Positions 22,237 through 37,520 of a stretch of 64,000 bases of DNA are shown piece after piece. The DNA is taken from contig CM072810.1 of NCBI GenBank assembly GCA_037013495.1, forward strand, positions 86,102,449 through 86,166,448, given 5' to 3'. This stretch comes from Hippophae tibetana. Its lineage: Eukaryota; Streptophyta; Magnoliopsida; Rosales; Elaeagnaceae. The translations under genes and the position numbers were made by a program. The notes under the pieces were generated by a model, which was not told the origin of the DNA, ran no database searches, and saw only the letters and a list, made by a program, of their open reading frames with translations. Numbering within the stretch: position 1 is the stretch's first letter; each line of letters starts with the position of its first letter.

Positions 22237-25200
22237 TTTCCCCTACTATTCTTTTGTAAAATTGACATTAGAAAATGTTTAAGCTTTCTTTCCCACTTAT
22301 TGCTTTTTCCTAATGTTTATCATTATTTTGTTTTCTTTTTAAGTCTTAATACCCACCACAGGCATATTCATGTGAATTACATTATATCTCTTCCCAATGA
22401 AAAAAGGTGATGGATGGAGTTTGTTTTAGACAATATTTGTTACTTCTTGGTACGTAGCAAGAAACATTTCTGTAGAGGATGAGCTTAATATTTCCATTGA
22501 TATTTCTTTGCTTCTTACTTCTATAAGGCGTTTGGAAATTAGATTCTTAGGGGGAAAGCAATAACCAAATTTAATTTCAATACGGTGGATTCCAACATAA
22601 CTAGAATAACTTATTAATAAGTTAAGAATATTGATGCCATAAATGAGTTAAAAATGTAAATTATTTATCTCTTATATAAAATAATCAACATAATTTCAAA
22701 CATTTGTAATTTGGCATTTTAAGACGTAATAAATTCAATTTAAATAAATAATAATTACAATGATATAAAATTTGGAGTAATGTTTCCCCTACTATTCTTT
22801 TGTAAAATTGACATTAGAAAATGTTTAAGCTTTCTTTTCCACTTATTGCTTTTTCCTAATGTTTATCATTATTTTGTTTTCTTTTTAAGTCTTAATACCC
22901 ACCACAAGCATATTCATGTGAATTATATTATCTATCTCCACAATGAAAAAAGCTGATGGTTGGAGGTGGTTTTAGACAATATTTATAACTTCTTGGTACA
23001 TAGCAAGAAACATTCCTATAGAGGATGAACTTAATATTTCCATTCATATTTCTTTGCTTCTTACTTCTATAAGGCGTTTCGAAATTAGATTCTTAGGGGG
23101 AAAGCGATAACCAAATTGAATTAAAATACGGTGGATTCCAACATAACCAGAATAACTTATTAATAAGTTAAGAATATTGATGCCATAAATGAGTTAAAAA
23201 TGTAAATTATTTAGCTCTTATATAAAATAATCAACAAAATTTCAAACGTTTGTAATTTTCCATATTAAGACGTAATAAATTCAATTTAAATATATAATAA
23301 TTATAATGATATAAAATTTGGAGTAATGTTTCCCCTACTATTCTTTTGTAAAATTAACATTAGAAAATGTTTAAGCTTTCTTTTCCACTTATTGCTTTTT
23401 CCTAAGGTTTATCATTATATTGTTTTCTTTTTAAGTCTTAATACCCACCACAGGCATATTCATGTGAATTATAATATCTATCTTCCTAATGAAAAAAGGT
23501 GATTGATGGAGATTGTTTTAGACTATATTTGTAACTTCTTGGTACGTAGCAAGAAACATTTCTATAGAGGATGAGCTTAATATTTCCATTCATATTTCTT
23601 TGCTTCTTACTTCTATAAGGCGTTTCGAAATTAGATTCTTACGGGGAAATTGATAACCAAATTTAATTTCAATACAGTGCATTCCAACATAACCAGAATA
23701 ACTTATTAATAAGTTAAGAATATTGATGCCATAAATGAGTTAAAAATTTAAATTATTTATCTCTTATATAAAATAATCAACCAAATTTCAAACGTTTGTA
23801 ATTTGGCATTTTAAGACGTAATAAGTTCAATTTAAATATATAATAATTACAATGATTAAAATTTGGAGTAATGTTTCCCCTACTATTCTTTTGTAAAATT
23901 GACATTAGAAAATGTTTAAGCTTTCTTTTCCACTTATTGCTTTTTCCTAATGTTTATCATTATATTGTTTTCTTTTTAAGTCTTAATACCCACCACAGGC
24001 ATATTCATGTGAATTATATTATCTATCTTCCTAATGAAAAAAGGTGATTGATGGAGATTGTTTTAGACTATATTTGTAACTTCTTGGTACGTAGCAAGAA
24101 ACATTTCTGTAGAGGATGAGCTTAATATTTCCATTCATATTTCTTTGCTTCTTACTTCTATAAGGCGTTTCGAAATTAGATTCTTACGGGGAAATTGATA
24201 ACCAAATTTAATTTCAATACAGTGCATTCCAACATAACCAGAATAAATTATTAATAAGTTAAGAATATTGATGCCATAAATGAGTTAAAAATTTAAATTA
24301 TTTATCTATTATATAAAATAATCAACAAAATTTCAAACGTTTGTAATTTGGCATTTTAAGACGTAATAAGTTCAATTTAAATATATAATAATTACAATGA
24401 TATAAAATTTGGAGTAATGTTTCCCCTACTATTCTTTTGTAAAATTGACATTAGAAAATGTTTAAGCTTTCTTTCCCACTTATTGCTTTTTCCTAATGTT
24501 TATAATTATTTTGTTTTCTTTTTAAGTCTTAATACCCACCACAGGCATATTCATGTGAATTACATTATATCTCTTCCCAATGAAAAAAGGTGATGGATGG
24601 AGTTTGTTTTAGACAATATTTGTTACTTCTTGGTACGTAGCAAGAAACATTTCTGTAGAGGATGAGCTTAATATTTCCATTGATATTTCTTTGCTTCTTA
24701 CTTCTATAAGGCGTTTGGAAATTAGATTCTTAGGGGGAAAGCAATAACCAAATTTAATTTCAATACGGTGGACTCCAACATAACTAGAATAACTTATTAA
24801 TAAGTTAAGAATATTGATTCCATAAATGAGTTAAAAATGTAAATTATTTATCCCTTATATAAAATAATCAACATAATTTCAAACATTTGTAATTTGGCAT
24901 TTTAAGACGTAATAAATTCAATTTAAATAAATAATAATTACAATGATATAAAATTTGGAGTAATGTTTCCCCTACTATTCTTTTGTAAAATTGACATTAG
25001 AAAATGTTTAAGCTTTCTTTTCCACTTATTGCTTTTTCCTAATGTTTATCATTATTTTGTTTTCTTTTTAAGTCTTAATACCCACCACAAGCATATTCAT
25101 GAGAATTATATTATCTATCTCCACAATGAAAAAAGCTGATGGTTGGAGGTGGTTTTAGACAATATTTGTAACTTCTTGGTACATAGCAAGAAACATTCCT

Positions 25201-25511
25201 ATAGAGGATGAACTTAATATTTCTATTCATATTTCTTTGCTTCTTACTTCTATAAGGCGTTTGGAAATTAGATTCTTAGGGGGAAAGCGATAACCAAATT
25301 TAATTTCAATACGGTGCATTCCAACATAACTAGAATAACTTATTAATAAGTTAAGAATATTGATGCCATAAATGAGTTAAAAATGTAAATTATTTAGCTC
25401 TTATATAAAATAATCAACAAAATTTCAAACGTTTGTAATTTTCCATATTAAGACGTAATAAATTCAATTTAAATATATAATAATTATAATGATATAAAAT
25501 TTGGAGTAATG
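18963..25511 (+). repeat. 12-mer higher-order unit, copy 1 (6549 bp)
   Basis: The order is B B C A B C C A B B C A, and the unit matches 25512-32060 throughout at an offset of 6549 bp. Rare marks present in both copies are AATCAATAAAATTTC (19955 and 26504), GGTGAGGATGG (20224 and 26773), TCTTATGGGG (21453 and 28001), GGAAAGAAATAACC (22008 and 28556), CAACCAAATTTC (23779 and 30327) and ATTGATTCCATAAATG (24815 and 31364). This is a true higher-order repeat of high identity. Confidence 0.9.
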
Positions 25512-28500
25512 TTTCCCCTACTATTCTTTTGTAAAATTAACATTAGAAAATGTTTAAGCTTTCTTTTCCACTTATTGCTTTTTCCTAAGGTTTATCATTA
25601 TATTGTTTTCTTTTTAAGTCTTAATACCCACCACAGGCATATTCATGTGAATTATAATATCTATCTTCCTAATGAAAAAAGGTGATTGATGGAGATTGTT
25701 TTAGACTATATTTGTAACTTCTTGGTACGTAGCAAGAAACATTTCTATAGAGGATGAGCTTAATATTTCCATTCATATTTCTTTGCTTCTTACTTCTATA
25801 AGGCGTTTCGAAATTAGATTCTTACGGGGAAATTGATAACCAAATTTAATTTCAATACAGTGCATTCCAACATAACCAGAATAACTTATTAATAAGTTAA
25901 GAATATTGATGCCATAAATGAGTTAAAAATTTAAATTATTTATCTCTTATATAAAATAATCAACAAAATTTCAAACGTTTGTAATTTGGCATTTTAAGAC
26001 GTAATAAGTTCAATTTAAATATATAATAATTACAATGATTAAAATTTGGAGTAATGTTTCCCCTACTATTCTTTTGTAAAATTGACATTAGAAAATGTTT
26101 AAGCTTTCTTTTCCACTTATTGCTTTTTCCTAATGTTTATCATTATATTGTTTTCTTTTTAAGTCTTAATACCCACCACAGGCATATTCATGTGAATTAT
26201 ATTATCTATCTTCCTAATGAAAAAAGGTGATTGATGGAGATTGTTTTAGACTATATTTGTAACTTCTTGGTACGTAGCAAGAAACATTTCTGTAGAGGAT
26301 GAGCTTAATATTTCCATTCATATTTCTTTGCTTCTTACTTCTATAAGGCGTTTCGAAATTAGATTCTTACGGGGAAATTGATAACCAAATTTAATTTCAA
26401 TACAGTGCATTCCAACATAACCAGAATAAATTATTAATAAGTTAAGAATATTGATGCCATAAATGAGTTAAAAATTTAAATTATTTATCTATTATATAAA
26501 ATAATCAATAAAATTTCAAACGTTTGTAATTTGGCATTTTAAGACGTAATAAGTTCAATTTAAATATATAATAATTACAATGATATAAAATTTGGAGTAA
26601 TGTTTCCCCTACTATTCTTTTGTAAAATTGACATTAGAAAATGTTTAAGCTTTCTTTCCCACTTATTGCTTTTTCCTAATGTTTATAATTATTTTGTTTT
26701 CTTTTTAAGTCTTAATACCCACCACAGGCATATTCATGTGAATTACATTATATCTCTTCCCAATGAAAAAAGGTGAGGATGGAGTTTGTTTTAGACAATA
26801 TTTGTTACTTCTTGGTACGTAGCAAGAAACATTTCTGTAGAGGATGAGCTTAATATTTCCATTGATATTTCTTTGCTTCTTACTTCTATAAGGCGTTTGG
26901 AAATTAGATTCTTAGGGGGAAAGCAATAACCAAATTTAATTTCAATACGGTGGACTCCAACATAACTAGAATAACTTATTAATAAGTTAAGAATATTGAT
27001 GCCATAAATGAGTTAAAAATGTAAATTATTTATCCCTTATATAAAATAATCAACATAATTTCAAACATTTGTAATTTGGCATTTTAAGACGTAATAAATT
27101 CAATTTAAATAAATAATAATTACAATGATATAAAATTTGGAGTAATGTTTCCCCTACTATTCTTTTGTAAAATTGACATTAGAAAATGTTTAAGCTTTCT
27201 TTTCCACTTATTGCTTTTTCCTAATGTTTATCATTATTTTGTTTTCTTTTTAAGTCTTAATACCCACCACAAGCATATTCATGAGAATTATATTATCTAT
27301 CTCCACAATGAAAAAAGCTGATGGTTGGAGGTGGTTTTAGACAATATTTGTAACTTCTTGGTACATAGCAAGAAACATTCCTATAGAGGATGAACTTAAT
27401 ATTTCTATTCATATTTCTTTGCTTCTTACTTCTATAAGGCGTTTGGAAATTAGATTCTTAGGGGGAAAGCGATAACCAAATTTAATTTCAATACGGTGCA
27501 TTCCAACATAACTAGAATAACTTATTAATAAGTTAAGAATATTGATGCCATAAATGAGTTAAAAATTTAAATTATTTATCTCTTATATAAAATAATCAAC
27601 AAAATTTCAAACGTTTGTAAGTAGGCATTTTAAGACGTAAAAAATTCCACTTAAATATATAATAATTACAATGATATAAAATTTGGAGTAATGTTTCCCC
27701 TACTATTCTTTTGTAAAATTGACATTAGAAAATGTTTAAGCTTTCTTTTCCACTTATTGCTTTTTCCTAATGTTTATCATTATATTGTTTTCTTTTTAAG
27801 TCTTAATACCCACCACAGGCATATTCATGTGAATTATATTATCTATCTTCCTAATGAAAAAAGGTGATTGATGGAGATTGTTTTAGACTATATTTGTAAC
27901 TTCTTGGTACGTAGCAAGAAACATTTCTGTAGAGGATGAGCTTAATATTTCCATTCATATTTCTTTGCTTCTTACTTCTATAAGGCGTTTCGAAATTAGA
28001 TTCTTATGGGGAAATTGATAACCAAATTTAATTTCAATACAGTGCATTCCAATATAACCAGAATAACTTATTAATAAGTTAAGAATATTGATGCCATAAA
28101 TGAGTTAAAAATTTAAATTATTTATCTCTTATATAAAATAATCAACAAAATTTCAAACGTTTGTAATTTGGCATTTTAAGACGTAATAAGTTCAATTTAA
28201 ATATATAATAGTTACAATGATATAAAATTTGGAGTAATGTTTCCCCTACTATTCTTTTGTAAAATTGACATTAGAAAATGTTTAAGCTTTCTTTCCCACT
28301 TATTGCTTTTTCCTAATGTTTATGATTATTTTGTTTTCTTTTTAAGTCTTAATACCCACCACAGGCATATTCATGTGAATTACATTATATCTCTTCCCAA
28401 TGAAAAAAGGTGATGGATGGAGTTTGTTTTAGACAATATTTGTTACTTCTTGGTACGTAGCAAGAAACATTTCTGTAGAGGATGAGCTTAATATTTCCAT

Positions 28501-31500
28501 TGATATTTCTTTGCTTCTTACTTCTATAAGGCGTTTGGAAATTAGATTCTTAGGGGGAAAGAAATAACCAAATTTAATTTCAATACAGTGCATTCCAATA
28601 TAACCAGAATAACTTATTAATAAGTTAAGAATATTGATGCCATAAATGAGTTAAAAATTTAAATTATTTATCTCTTATATAAAATAATCAACAAAATTTC
28701 AAACGTTTGTAATTTGGCATTTTAAGACGTAATAAGTTCAATTTAAATATATAATAATTACAATGATATAAAATTTGGAGTAATGTTTCCCCTACTATTC
28801 TTTTGTAAAATTGACATTAGAAAATGTTTAAGCTTTCTTTCCCACTTATTGCTTTTTCCTAATGTTTATCATTATTTTGTTTTCTTTTTAAGTCTTAATA
28901 CCCACCACAGGCATATTCATGTGAATTACATTATATCTCTTCCCAATGAAAAAAGGTGATGGATGGAGTTTGTTTTAGACAATATTTGTTACTTCTTGGT
29001 ACGTAGCAAGAAACATTTCTGTAGAGGATGAGCTTAATATTTCCATTGATATTTCTTTGCTTCTTACTTCTATAAGGCGTTTGGAAATTAGATTCTTAGG
29101 GGGAAAGCAATAACCAAATTTAATTTCAATACGGTGGATTCCAACATAACTAGAATAACTTATTAATAAGTTAAGAATATTGATGCCATAAATGAGTTAA
29201 AAATGTAAATTATTTATCTCTTATATAAAATAATCAACATAATTTCAAACATTTGTAATTTGGCATTTTAAGACGTAATAAATTCAATTTAAATAAATAA
29301 TAATTACAATGATATAAAATTTGGAGTAATGTTTCCCCTACTATTCTTTTGTAAAATTGACATTAGAAAATGTTTAAGCTTTCTTTTCCACTTATTGCTT
29401 TTTCCTAATGTTTATCATTATTTTGTTTTCTTTTTAAGTCTTAATACCCACCACAAGCATATTCATGTGAATTATATTATCTATCTCCACAATGAAAAAA
29501 GCTGATGGTTGGAGGTGGTTTTAGACAATATTTATAACTTCTTGGTACATAGCAAGAAACATTCCTATAGAGGATGAACTTAATATTTCCATTCATATTT
29601 CTTTGCTTCTTACTTCTATAAGGCGTTTCGAAATTAGATTCTTAGGGGGAAAGCGATAACCAAATTGAATTAAAATACGGTGGATTCCAACATAACCAGA
29701 ATAACTTATTAATAAGTTAAGAATATTGATGCCATAAATGAGTTAAAAATGTAAATTATTTAGCTCTTATATAAAATAATCAACAAAATTTCAAACGTTT
29801 GTAATTTTCCATATTAAGACGTAATAAATTCAATTTAAATATATAATAATTATAATGATATAAAATTTGGAGTAATGTTTCCCCTACTATTCTTTTGTAA
29901 AATTAACATTAGAAAATGTTTAAGCTTTCTTTTCCACTTATTGCTTTTTCCTAAGGTTTATCATTATATTGTTTTCTTTTTAAGTCTTAATACCCACCAC
30001 AGGCATATTCATGTGAATTATAATATCTATCTTCCTAATGAAAAAAGGTGATTGATGGAGATTGTTTTAGACTATATTTGTAACTTCTTGGTACGTAGCA
30101 AGAAACATTTCTATAGAGGATGAGCTTAATATTTCCATTCATATTTCTTTGCTTCTTACTTCTATAAGGCGTTTCGAAATTAGATTCTTACGGGGAAATT
30201 GATAACCAAATTTAATTTCAATACAGTGCATTCCAACATAACCAGAATAACTTATTAATAAGTTAAGAATATTGATGCCATAAATGAGTTAAAAATTTAA
30301 ATTATTTATCTCTTATATAAAATAATCAACCAAATTTCAAACGTTTGTAATTTGGCATTTTAAGACGTAATAAGTTCAATTTAAATATATAATAATTACA
30401 ATGATTAAAATTTGGAGTAATGTTTCCCCTACTATTCTTTTGTAAAATTGACATTAGAAAATGTTTAAGCTTTCTTTTCCACTTATTGCTTTTTCCTAAT
30501 GTTTATCATTATATTGTTTTCTTTTTAAGTCTTAATACCCACCACAGGCATATTCATGTGAATTATATTATCTATCTTCCTAATGAAAAAAGGTGATTGA
30601 TGGAGATTGTTTTAGACTATATTTGTAACTTCTTGGTACGTAGCAAGAAACATTTCTGTAGAGGATGAGCTTAATATTTCCATTCATATTTCTTTGCTTC
30701 TTACTTCTATAAGGCGTTTCGAAATTAGATTCTTACGGGGAAATTGATAACCAAATTTAATTTCAATACAGTGCATTCCAACATAACCAGAATAAATTAT
30801 TAATAAGTTAAGAATATTGATGCCATAAATGAGTTAAAAATTTAAATTATTTATCTATTATATAAAATAATCAACAAAATTTCAAACGTTTGTAATTTGG
30901 CATTTTAAGACGTAATAAGTTCAATTTAAATATATAATAATTACAATGATATAAAATTTGGAGTAATGTTTCCCCTACTATTCTTTTGTAAAATTGACAT
31001 TAGAAAATGTTTAAGCTTTCTTTCCCACTTATTGCTTTTTCCTAATGTTTATAATTATTTTGTTTTCTTTTTAAGTCTTAATACCCACCACAGGCATATT
31101 CATGTGAATTACATTATATCTCTTCCCAATGAAAAAAGGTGATGGATGGAGTTTGTTTTAGACAATATTTGTTACTTCTTGGTACGTAGCAAGAAACATT
31201 TCTGTAGAGGATGAGCTTAATATTTCCATTGATATTTCTTTGCTTCTTACTTCTATAAGGCGTTTGGAAATTAGATTCTTAGGGGGAAAGCAATAACCAA
31301 ATTTAATTTCAATACGGTGGACTCCAACATAACTAGAATAACTTATTAATAAGTTAAGAATATTGATTCCATAAATGAGTTAAAAATGTAAATTATTTAT
31401 CCCTTATATAAAATAATCAACATAATTTCAAACATTTGTAATTTGGCATTTTAAGACGTAATAAATTCAATTTAAATAAATAATAATTACAATGATATAA

Positions 31501-32060
31501 AATTTGGAGTAATGTTTCCCCTACTATTCTTTTGTAAAATTGACATTAGAAAATGTTTAAGCTTTCTTTTCCACTTATTGCTTTTTCCTAATGTTTATCA
31601 TTATTTTGTTTTCTTTTTAAGTCTTAATACCCACCACAAGCATATTCATGAGAATTATATTATCTATCTCCACAATGAAAAAAGCTGATGGTTGGAGGTG
31701 GTTTTAGACAATATTTGTAACTTCTTGGTACATAGCAAGAAACATTCCTATAGAGGATGAACTTAATATTTCTATTCATATTTCTTTGCTTCTTACTTCT
31801 ATAAGGCGTTTGGAAATTAGATTCTTAGGGGGAAAGCGATAACCAAATTTAATTTCAATACGGTGCATTCCAACATAACTAGAATAACTTATTAATAAGT
31901 TAAGAATATTGATGCCATAAATGAGTTAAAAATTTAAATTATTTATCTCTTATATAAAATAATCAACAAAATTTCAAACGTTTGTAAGTAGGCATTTTAA
32001 GACGTAAAAAATTCCACTTAAATATATAATAATTACAATGATATAAAATTTGGAGTAATG
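25512..32060 (+). repeat. 12-mer higher-order unit, copy 2 (6549 bp)
   Basis: The order B B C A B C C A B B C A matches 18963-25511 with few differences over 6.5 kb. The 1-bp deletions that mark copy 1 are all present here too, so the deletions came first and the duplication later. The following monomers at 32061-34244 (B C C A) repeat 27694-29877 once more before the pattern changes at the first type D monomer. Confidence 0.9.
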
Positions 32061-34244
32061 TTTCCCCTACTATTCTTTTGTAAAATTGACATTAGAAAAT
32101 GTTTAAGCTTTCTTTTCCACTTATTGCTTTTTCCTATTGTTTATCATTATATTGTTTTCTTTTTAAGTCTTAATACCCACCACAGGCATATTCATGTGAA
32201 TTATATTATATATCTTCCTAATGAAAAAAGGTGATTGATGGAGATTGTTTTAGACTATATTTGTAACTTCTTGGTACGTAGCAAGAAACATTTCTGTAGA
32301 GGATGAGCTTAATATTTCCATTCATATTTCTTTGCTTCTTACTTCTATAAGGCGTTTCGAAATTAGATTCTTACGGGGAAATTGATAACCAAATTTAATT
32401 TCAATACAGTGCATTCCAATATAACCAGAATAACTTATTAATAAGTTAAGAATATTGATGCCATAAATGAGTTAAAAATTTAAATTATTTATCTCTTATA
32501 TAAAATAATCAACAAAATTTCAAACGTTTGTAATTTGGCATTTTAAGACGTAATAAGTTCAATTTAAATATATAATAGTTACAATGATATAAAATTTGGA
32601 GTAATGTTTCCCCTACTATTCTTTTGTAAAATTGACATTAGAAAATGTTTAAGCTTTCTTTCCCACTTATTGCTTTTTCCTAATGTTTATGATTATTTTG
32701 TTTTCTTTTTAAGTCTTAATACCCACCACAGGCATATTCATGTGAATTACATTATATCTCTTCCCAATGAAAAAAGGTGATGGATGGAGTTTGTTTTAGA
32801 CAATATTTGTTACTTCTTGGTACGTAGCAAGAAACATTTCTGTAGAGGATGAGCTTAATATTTCCATTGATATTTCTTTGCTTCTTACTTCTATAAGGCG
32901 TTTGGAAATTAGATTCTTAGGGGGAAAGCAATAACCAAATTTAATTTCAATACAGTGCATTCCAATATAACCAGAATAACTTATTAATAAGTTAAGAATA
33001 TTGATGCCATAAATGAGTTAAAAATTTAAATTATTTATCTCTTATATAAAATAATCAACAAAATTTCAAACGTTTGTAATTTGGCATTTTAAGACGTAAT
33101 AAGTTCAATTTAAATATATAATAATTACAATGATATAAAATTTGGAGTAATGTTTCCCCTACTATTCTTTTGTAAAATTGACATTAGAAAATGTTTAAGC
33201 TTTCTTTCCCACTTATTGCTTTTTCCTAATGTTTATCATTATTTTGTTTTCTTTTTAAGTCTTAATACCCACCACAGGCATATTCATGTGAATTACATTA
33301 TATCTCTTCCCAATGAAAAAAGGTGATGGATGGAGTTTGTTTTAGACAATATTTGTTACTTCTTGGTACGTAGCAAGAAACATTTCTGTAGAGGATGAGC
33401 TTAATATTTCCATTGATATTTCTTTGCTTCTTACTTCTATAAGGCGTTTGGAAATTAGATTCTTAGGGGGAAAGCAATAACCAAATTTAATTTCAATACG
33501 GTGGATTCCAACATAACTAGAATAACTTATTAATAAGTTAAGAATATTGATGCCATAAATGAGTTAAAAATGTAAATTATTTATCTCTTATATAAAATAA
33601 TCAACATAATTTCAAACATTTGTAATTTGGCATTTTAAGACGTAATAAATTCAATTTAAATAAATAATAATTACAATGATATAAAATTTGGAGTAATGTT
33701 TCCCCTACTATTCTTTTGTAAAATTGACATTAGAAAATGTTTAAGCTTTCTTTTCCACTTATTGCTTTTTCCTAATGTTTATCATTATTTTGTTTTCTTT
33801 TTAAGTCTTAATACCCACCACAAGCATATTCATGTGAATTATATTATCTATCTCCACAATGAAAAAAGCTGATGGTTGGAGGTGGTTTTAGACAATATTT
33901 ATAACTTCTTGGTACATAGCAAGAAACATTCCTATAGAGGATGAACTTAATATTTTCATTCATATTTCTTTGCTTCTTACTTCTATAAGGCGTTTCAAAA
34001 TTAGATTCTTAGGAGGAAAGCGATAACCAAATTTAATTTCAATACGGTGGATTCCAACATAACCAGAATAACTTATTAATAAGTTAAGAATATTGATGCC
34101 ATAAATGAGTTAAAAATGTAAATTATTTATCTCTTATATAAAATAATCAACAAAATTTCAAACGTTTGTAATTTTCCATTTTAAGACGTAATAAATTCAA
34201 TTTAAATATATAATAATTATAATGATATAAAATTTGGAGTAATG
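32061..34244 (+). repeat. Transition monomers B C C A
   Basis: Four monomers resemble 21145-23328 and 27694-29877. The last (33699) already has the TTTTCATTC and TTTCAAAATTAG variants seen in A monomers that precede type D, so it marks the change from B/C-rich units on the left to D/A/E-rich units on the right. Private changes include CCTATTGTTTATC near 32136 and TTATATATCTTCC near 32207. Confidence 0.8.
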
Positions 34245-37200
34245 TTTCCCCTACTATTCTTTTGTAAAATTAACATTAGAAAATGTTTAAGCTTTCTTTT
34301 CCACTTATAGTTTTTTCCTAATGTTTATCATTATATTGTTTTCTTTTTAAGTCTTAATACCCACCCCGGCCATATTCATGTGAATTATATTATCTATCTT
34401 CATAATGAAAAAAGGTGATGGAGGGAGATTGTTTTAGACTATATTTGTAACTTCTTGGTACGTAGCAAGAAACATTTCTATAGAGGATGAGCTTAATATT
34501 TCCATTGATATTTCTTTGCTTCTTACTTCTATAAGGCGTTTCGAAATTAGATTCTTACGGGGAAATTGATAACCAAATTTAATTTCAATACAGTGCATTC
34601 CAACATAACCAGAATAACTTATTAATAAGTTAAGAATATTGATGCCATAAATGAGTTAAAAATGTAAATTATTTATCTCATATATAAAATAATCAACATA
34701 ATTTCAAACGTTTGTAAGTAGGCATTTTAAGACGTAATAAATTCCACTTAAATATATAATAATTACAATGATATAAAATTTGGAGTAATGTTTCCCCTAC
34801 TATTCTTTTGTAAAATTGACATTAGAAAATGTTTAAGCTTTCTTTTCCACTTATTGCTTTTTCCTAATGTTTATCATTATTTTGTTTTCTTTTTAAGTCC
34901 TAATATCCACCACAAGCATATTCATGAGAATTATATTATCTATCTCCACAATGAAAAAAGCTGATGGTTGGAGGTGGTTTTAGACAATATTTGTAACTTC
35001 TTGGTACATAGCAAGAAACATTCCTATAGAGGATGAACTTAATATTTCCATTCATATTTCTTTGCTTCTTACTTCTATAAGGCGTTTCGAAATTAGATTC
35101 TTAGGAGGAAAGCGATAACCAAATTTAATTTCAATACAGTGCATTCCAACATAACTAGAATAATTTATTAATAAGTTAAGAATATTGATGCCATAAATGA
35201 GTTAAAAATGTAAATTATTTATCTCATATATAAAATAATCAACATAATTTCAAACGTTTGTAAGTAGGCATTTTAAGACGTAATAAATTCCACTTAAATA
35301 TATAATAATTACAATGATATAAAATTTGGAGTAATGTTTCCCCTACTATTCTTTTGTAAAATTGACATTAGAAAATGTTTAAGCTTTCTTTTCCACTTAT
35401 TGCTTTTTCCTAATGTTTATCATTATTTTGTTTTCTTTTTAAGTCTTAATACCCACCACAAGCATATTCATGTGAATTATATTATCTATCTCCACAATGA
35501 AAAAAACTGATGGTTAGAGGTGGTTTTAGACAATATTTGTAACTTCTTGGTACATAGCAAGAAACATTCCTATAGAGGATGAACTTAATATTTCCATTCA
35601 TATTTCTTTGCTTCTTACTTCTATAAGGCGTTTCGAAATTAGATTCTTACGAGGAAATTGATAACCAAATTTAATTTCAATACAGTGCATTCCAACATAA
35701 CCAGAATAACTTATTAATAAGTTAAGAATATTGATGCCATAAATGAGTTAAAAATGTAAATTATTTATCTCTTATATAAAATAATCAACAAAATTTCAAA
35801 CGTTTGTAATTTTCCATTTTAAGACGTAATAAATTCAATTTAAATATATAATAATTATAATGATATAAAATTTGGAGTAATGTTTCCCCTACTATTCTTT
35901 TGTAAAATTAACATTAGAAAATGTTTAAGCTTTCTTTTCCACTTATAGTTTTTTCCTAATGTTTATCATTATATTGTTTTCTTTTTAAGTCTTAATACCC
36001 ACCCCGGCCATATTCATGTGAATTATATTATCTATCTTCATAATGAAAAAAGGTGATGGAGGGAGATTGTTTTAGACTATATTTGTAACTTCTTGGTACG
36101 TAGCAAGAAACATTTCTATAGAGGATGAGCTTAATATTTCCATTGATATTTCTTTGCTTCTTACTTCTATAAGGCGTTTCGAAATTAGATTCTTACGGGG
36201 AAATTGATAACCAAATTTAATTTCAATACAGTGCATTCCAACATAACCAGAATAACTTATTAATAAGTTAAGAATATTGATGCCATAAATGAGTTAAAAA
36301 TGTAAATTATTTATCTCATATATAAAATAATCAACATAATTTCAAACGTTTGTAAGTAGGCATTTTAAGACGTAATAAATTCCACTTAAATATATAATAA
36401 TTACAATGATATAAAATTTGGAGTAATGTTTCCCCTACTATTCTTTTGTAAAATTGACATTAGAAAATGTTTAAGCTTTCTTTTCCACTTATTGCTTTTT
36501 CCTAATGTTTATCATTATTTTGTTTTCTTTTTAAGTCCTAATATCCACCACAAGCATATTCATGAGAATTATATTATCTATCTCCACAATGAAAAAAGCT
36601 GATGGTTGGAGGTGGTTTTAGACAATATTTGTAACTTCTTGGTACATAGCAAGAAACATTCCTATAGAGGATGAACTTAATATTTCCATTCATATTTCTT
36701 TGCTTCTTACTTCTATAAGGCGTTTCGAAATTAGATTCTTAGGAGGAAAGCGATAACCAAATTTAATTTCAATACAGTGCATTCCAACATAACTAGAATA
36801 ATTTATTAATAAGTTAAGAATATTGATGCCATAAATGAGTTAAAAATGTAAATTATTTATCTCATATATAAAATAATCAACATAATTTCAAACGTTTGTA
36901 AGTAGGCATTTTAAGACGTAATAAATTCCACTTAAATATATAATAATTACAATGATATAAAATTTGGAGTAATGTTTCCCCTACTATTCTTTTGTAAAAT
37001 TGACATTAGAAAATGTTTAAGCTTTCTTTTCCACTTATTGCTTTTTCCTAATGTTTATCATTATTTTGTTTTCTTTTTAAGTCTTAATACCCACCACAAG
37101 CATATTCATGTGAATTATATTATCTATCTCCACAATGAAAAAAACTGATGGTTAGAGGTGGTTTTAGACAATATTTGTAACTTCTTGGTACATAGCAAGA

Positions 37201-37520
37201 AACATTCCTATAGAGGATGAACTTAATATTTCCATTCATATTTCTTTGCTTCTTACTTCTATAAGGCGTTTCGAAATTAGATTCTTACGAGGAAATTGAT
37301 AACCAAATTTAATTTCAATACAGTGCATTCCAACATAACCAGAATAACTTATTAATAAGTTAAGAATATTGATGCCATAAATGAGTTAAAAATTTAAATT
37401 ATTTATCTCTTATATAAAATAATCAACATAATTTCAAACATTTGTAATTTGCCATTTTAAGACGTAATAAATTCAATTTAAATAAATAATAATTACAAAG
37501 ATATAAAATTTGGAGTAATG
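34245..37520 (+). repeat. 3-mer unit D-A-A' duplicated (2 x 1638 bp)
   Basis: 34245-35882 and 35883-37520 each contain D, A, A' and match at exactly 1638 bp. Shared rare marks are CACCCCGGCCATATTC (34363 and 36001), AAGTCCTAATATCCACC and AATAATTTATTAATAAG in the A monomer, and AACTGATGGTTAGAGG in the A' monomer. A third D (37521) also has the CCCGGCC mark, after which the unit shortens. Confidence 0.9.
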
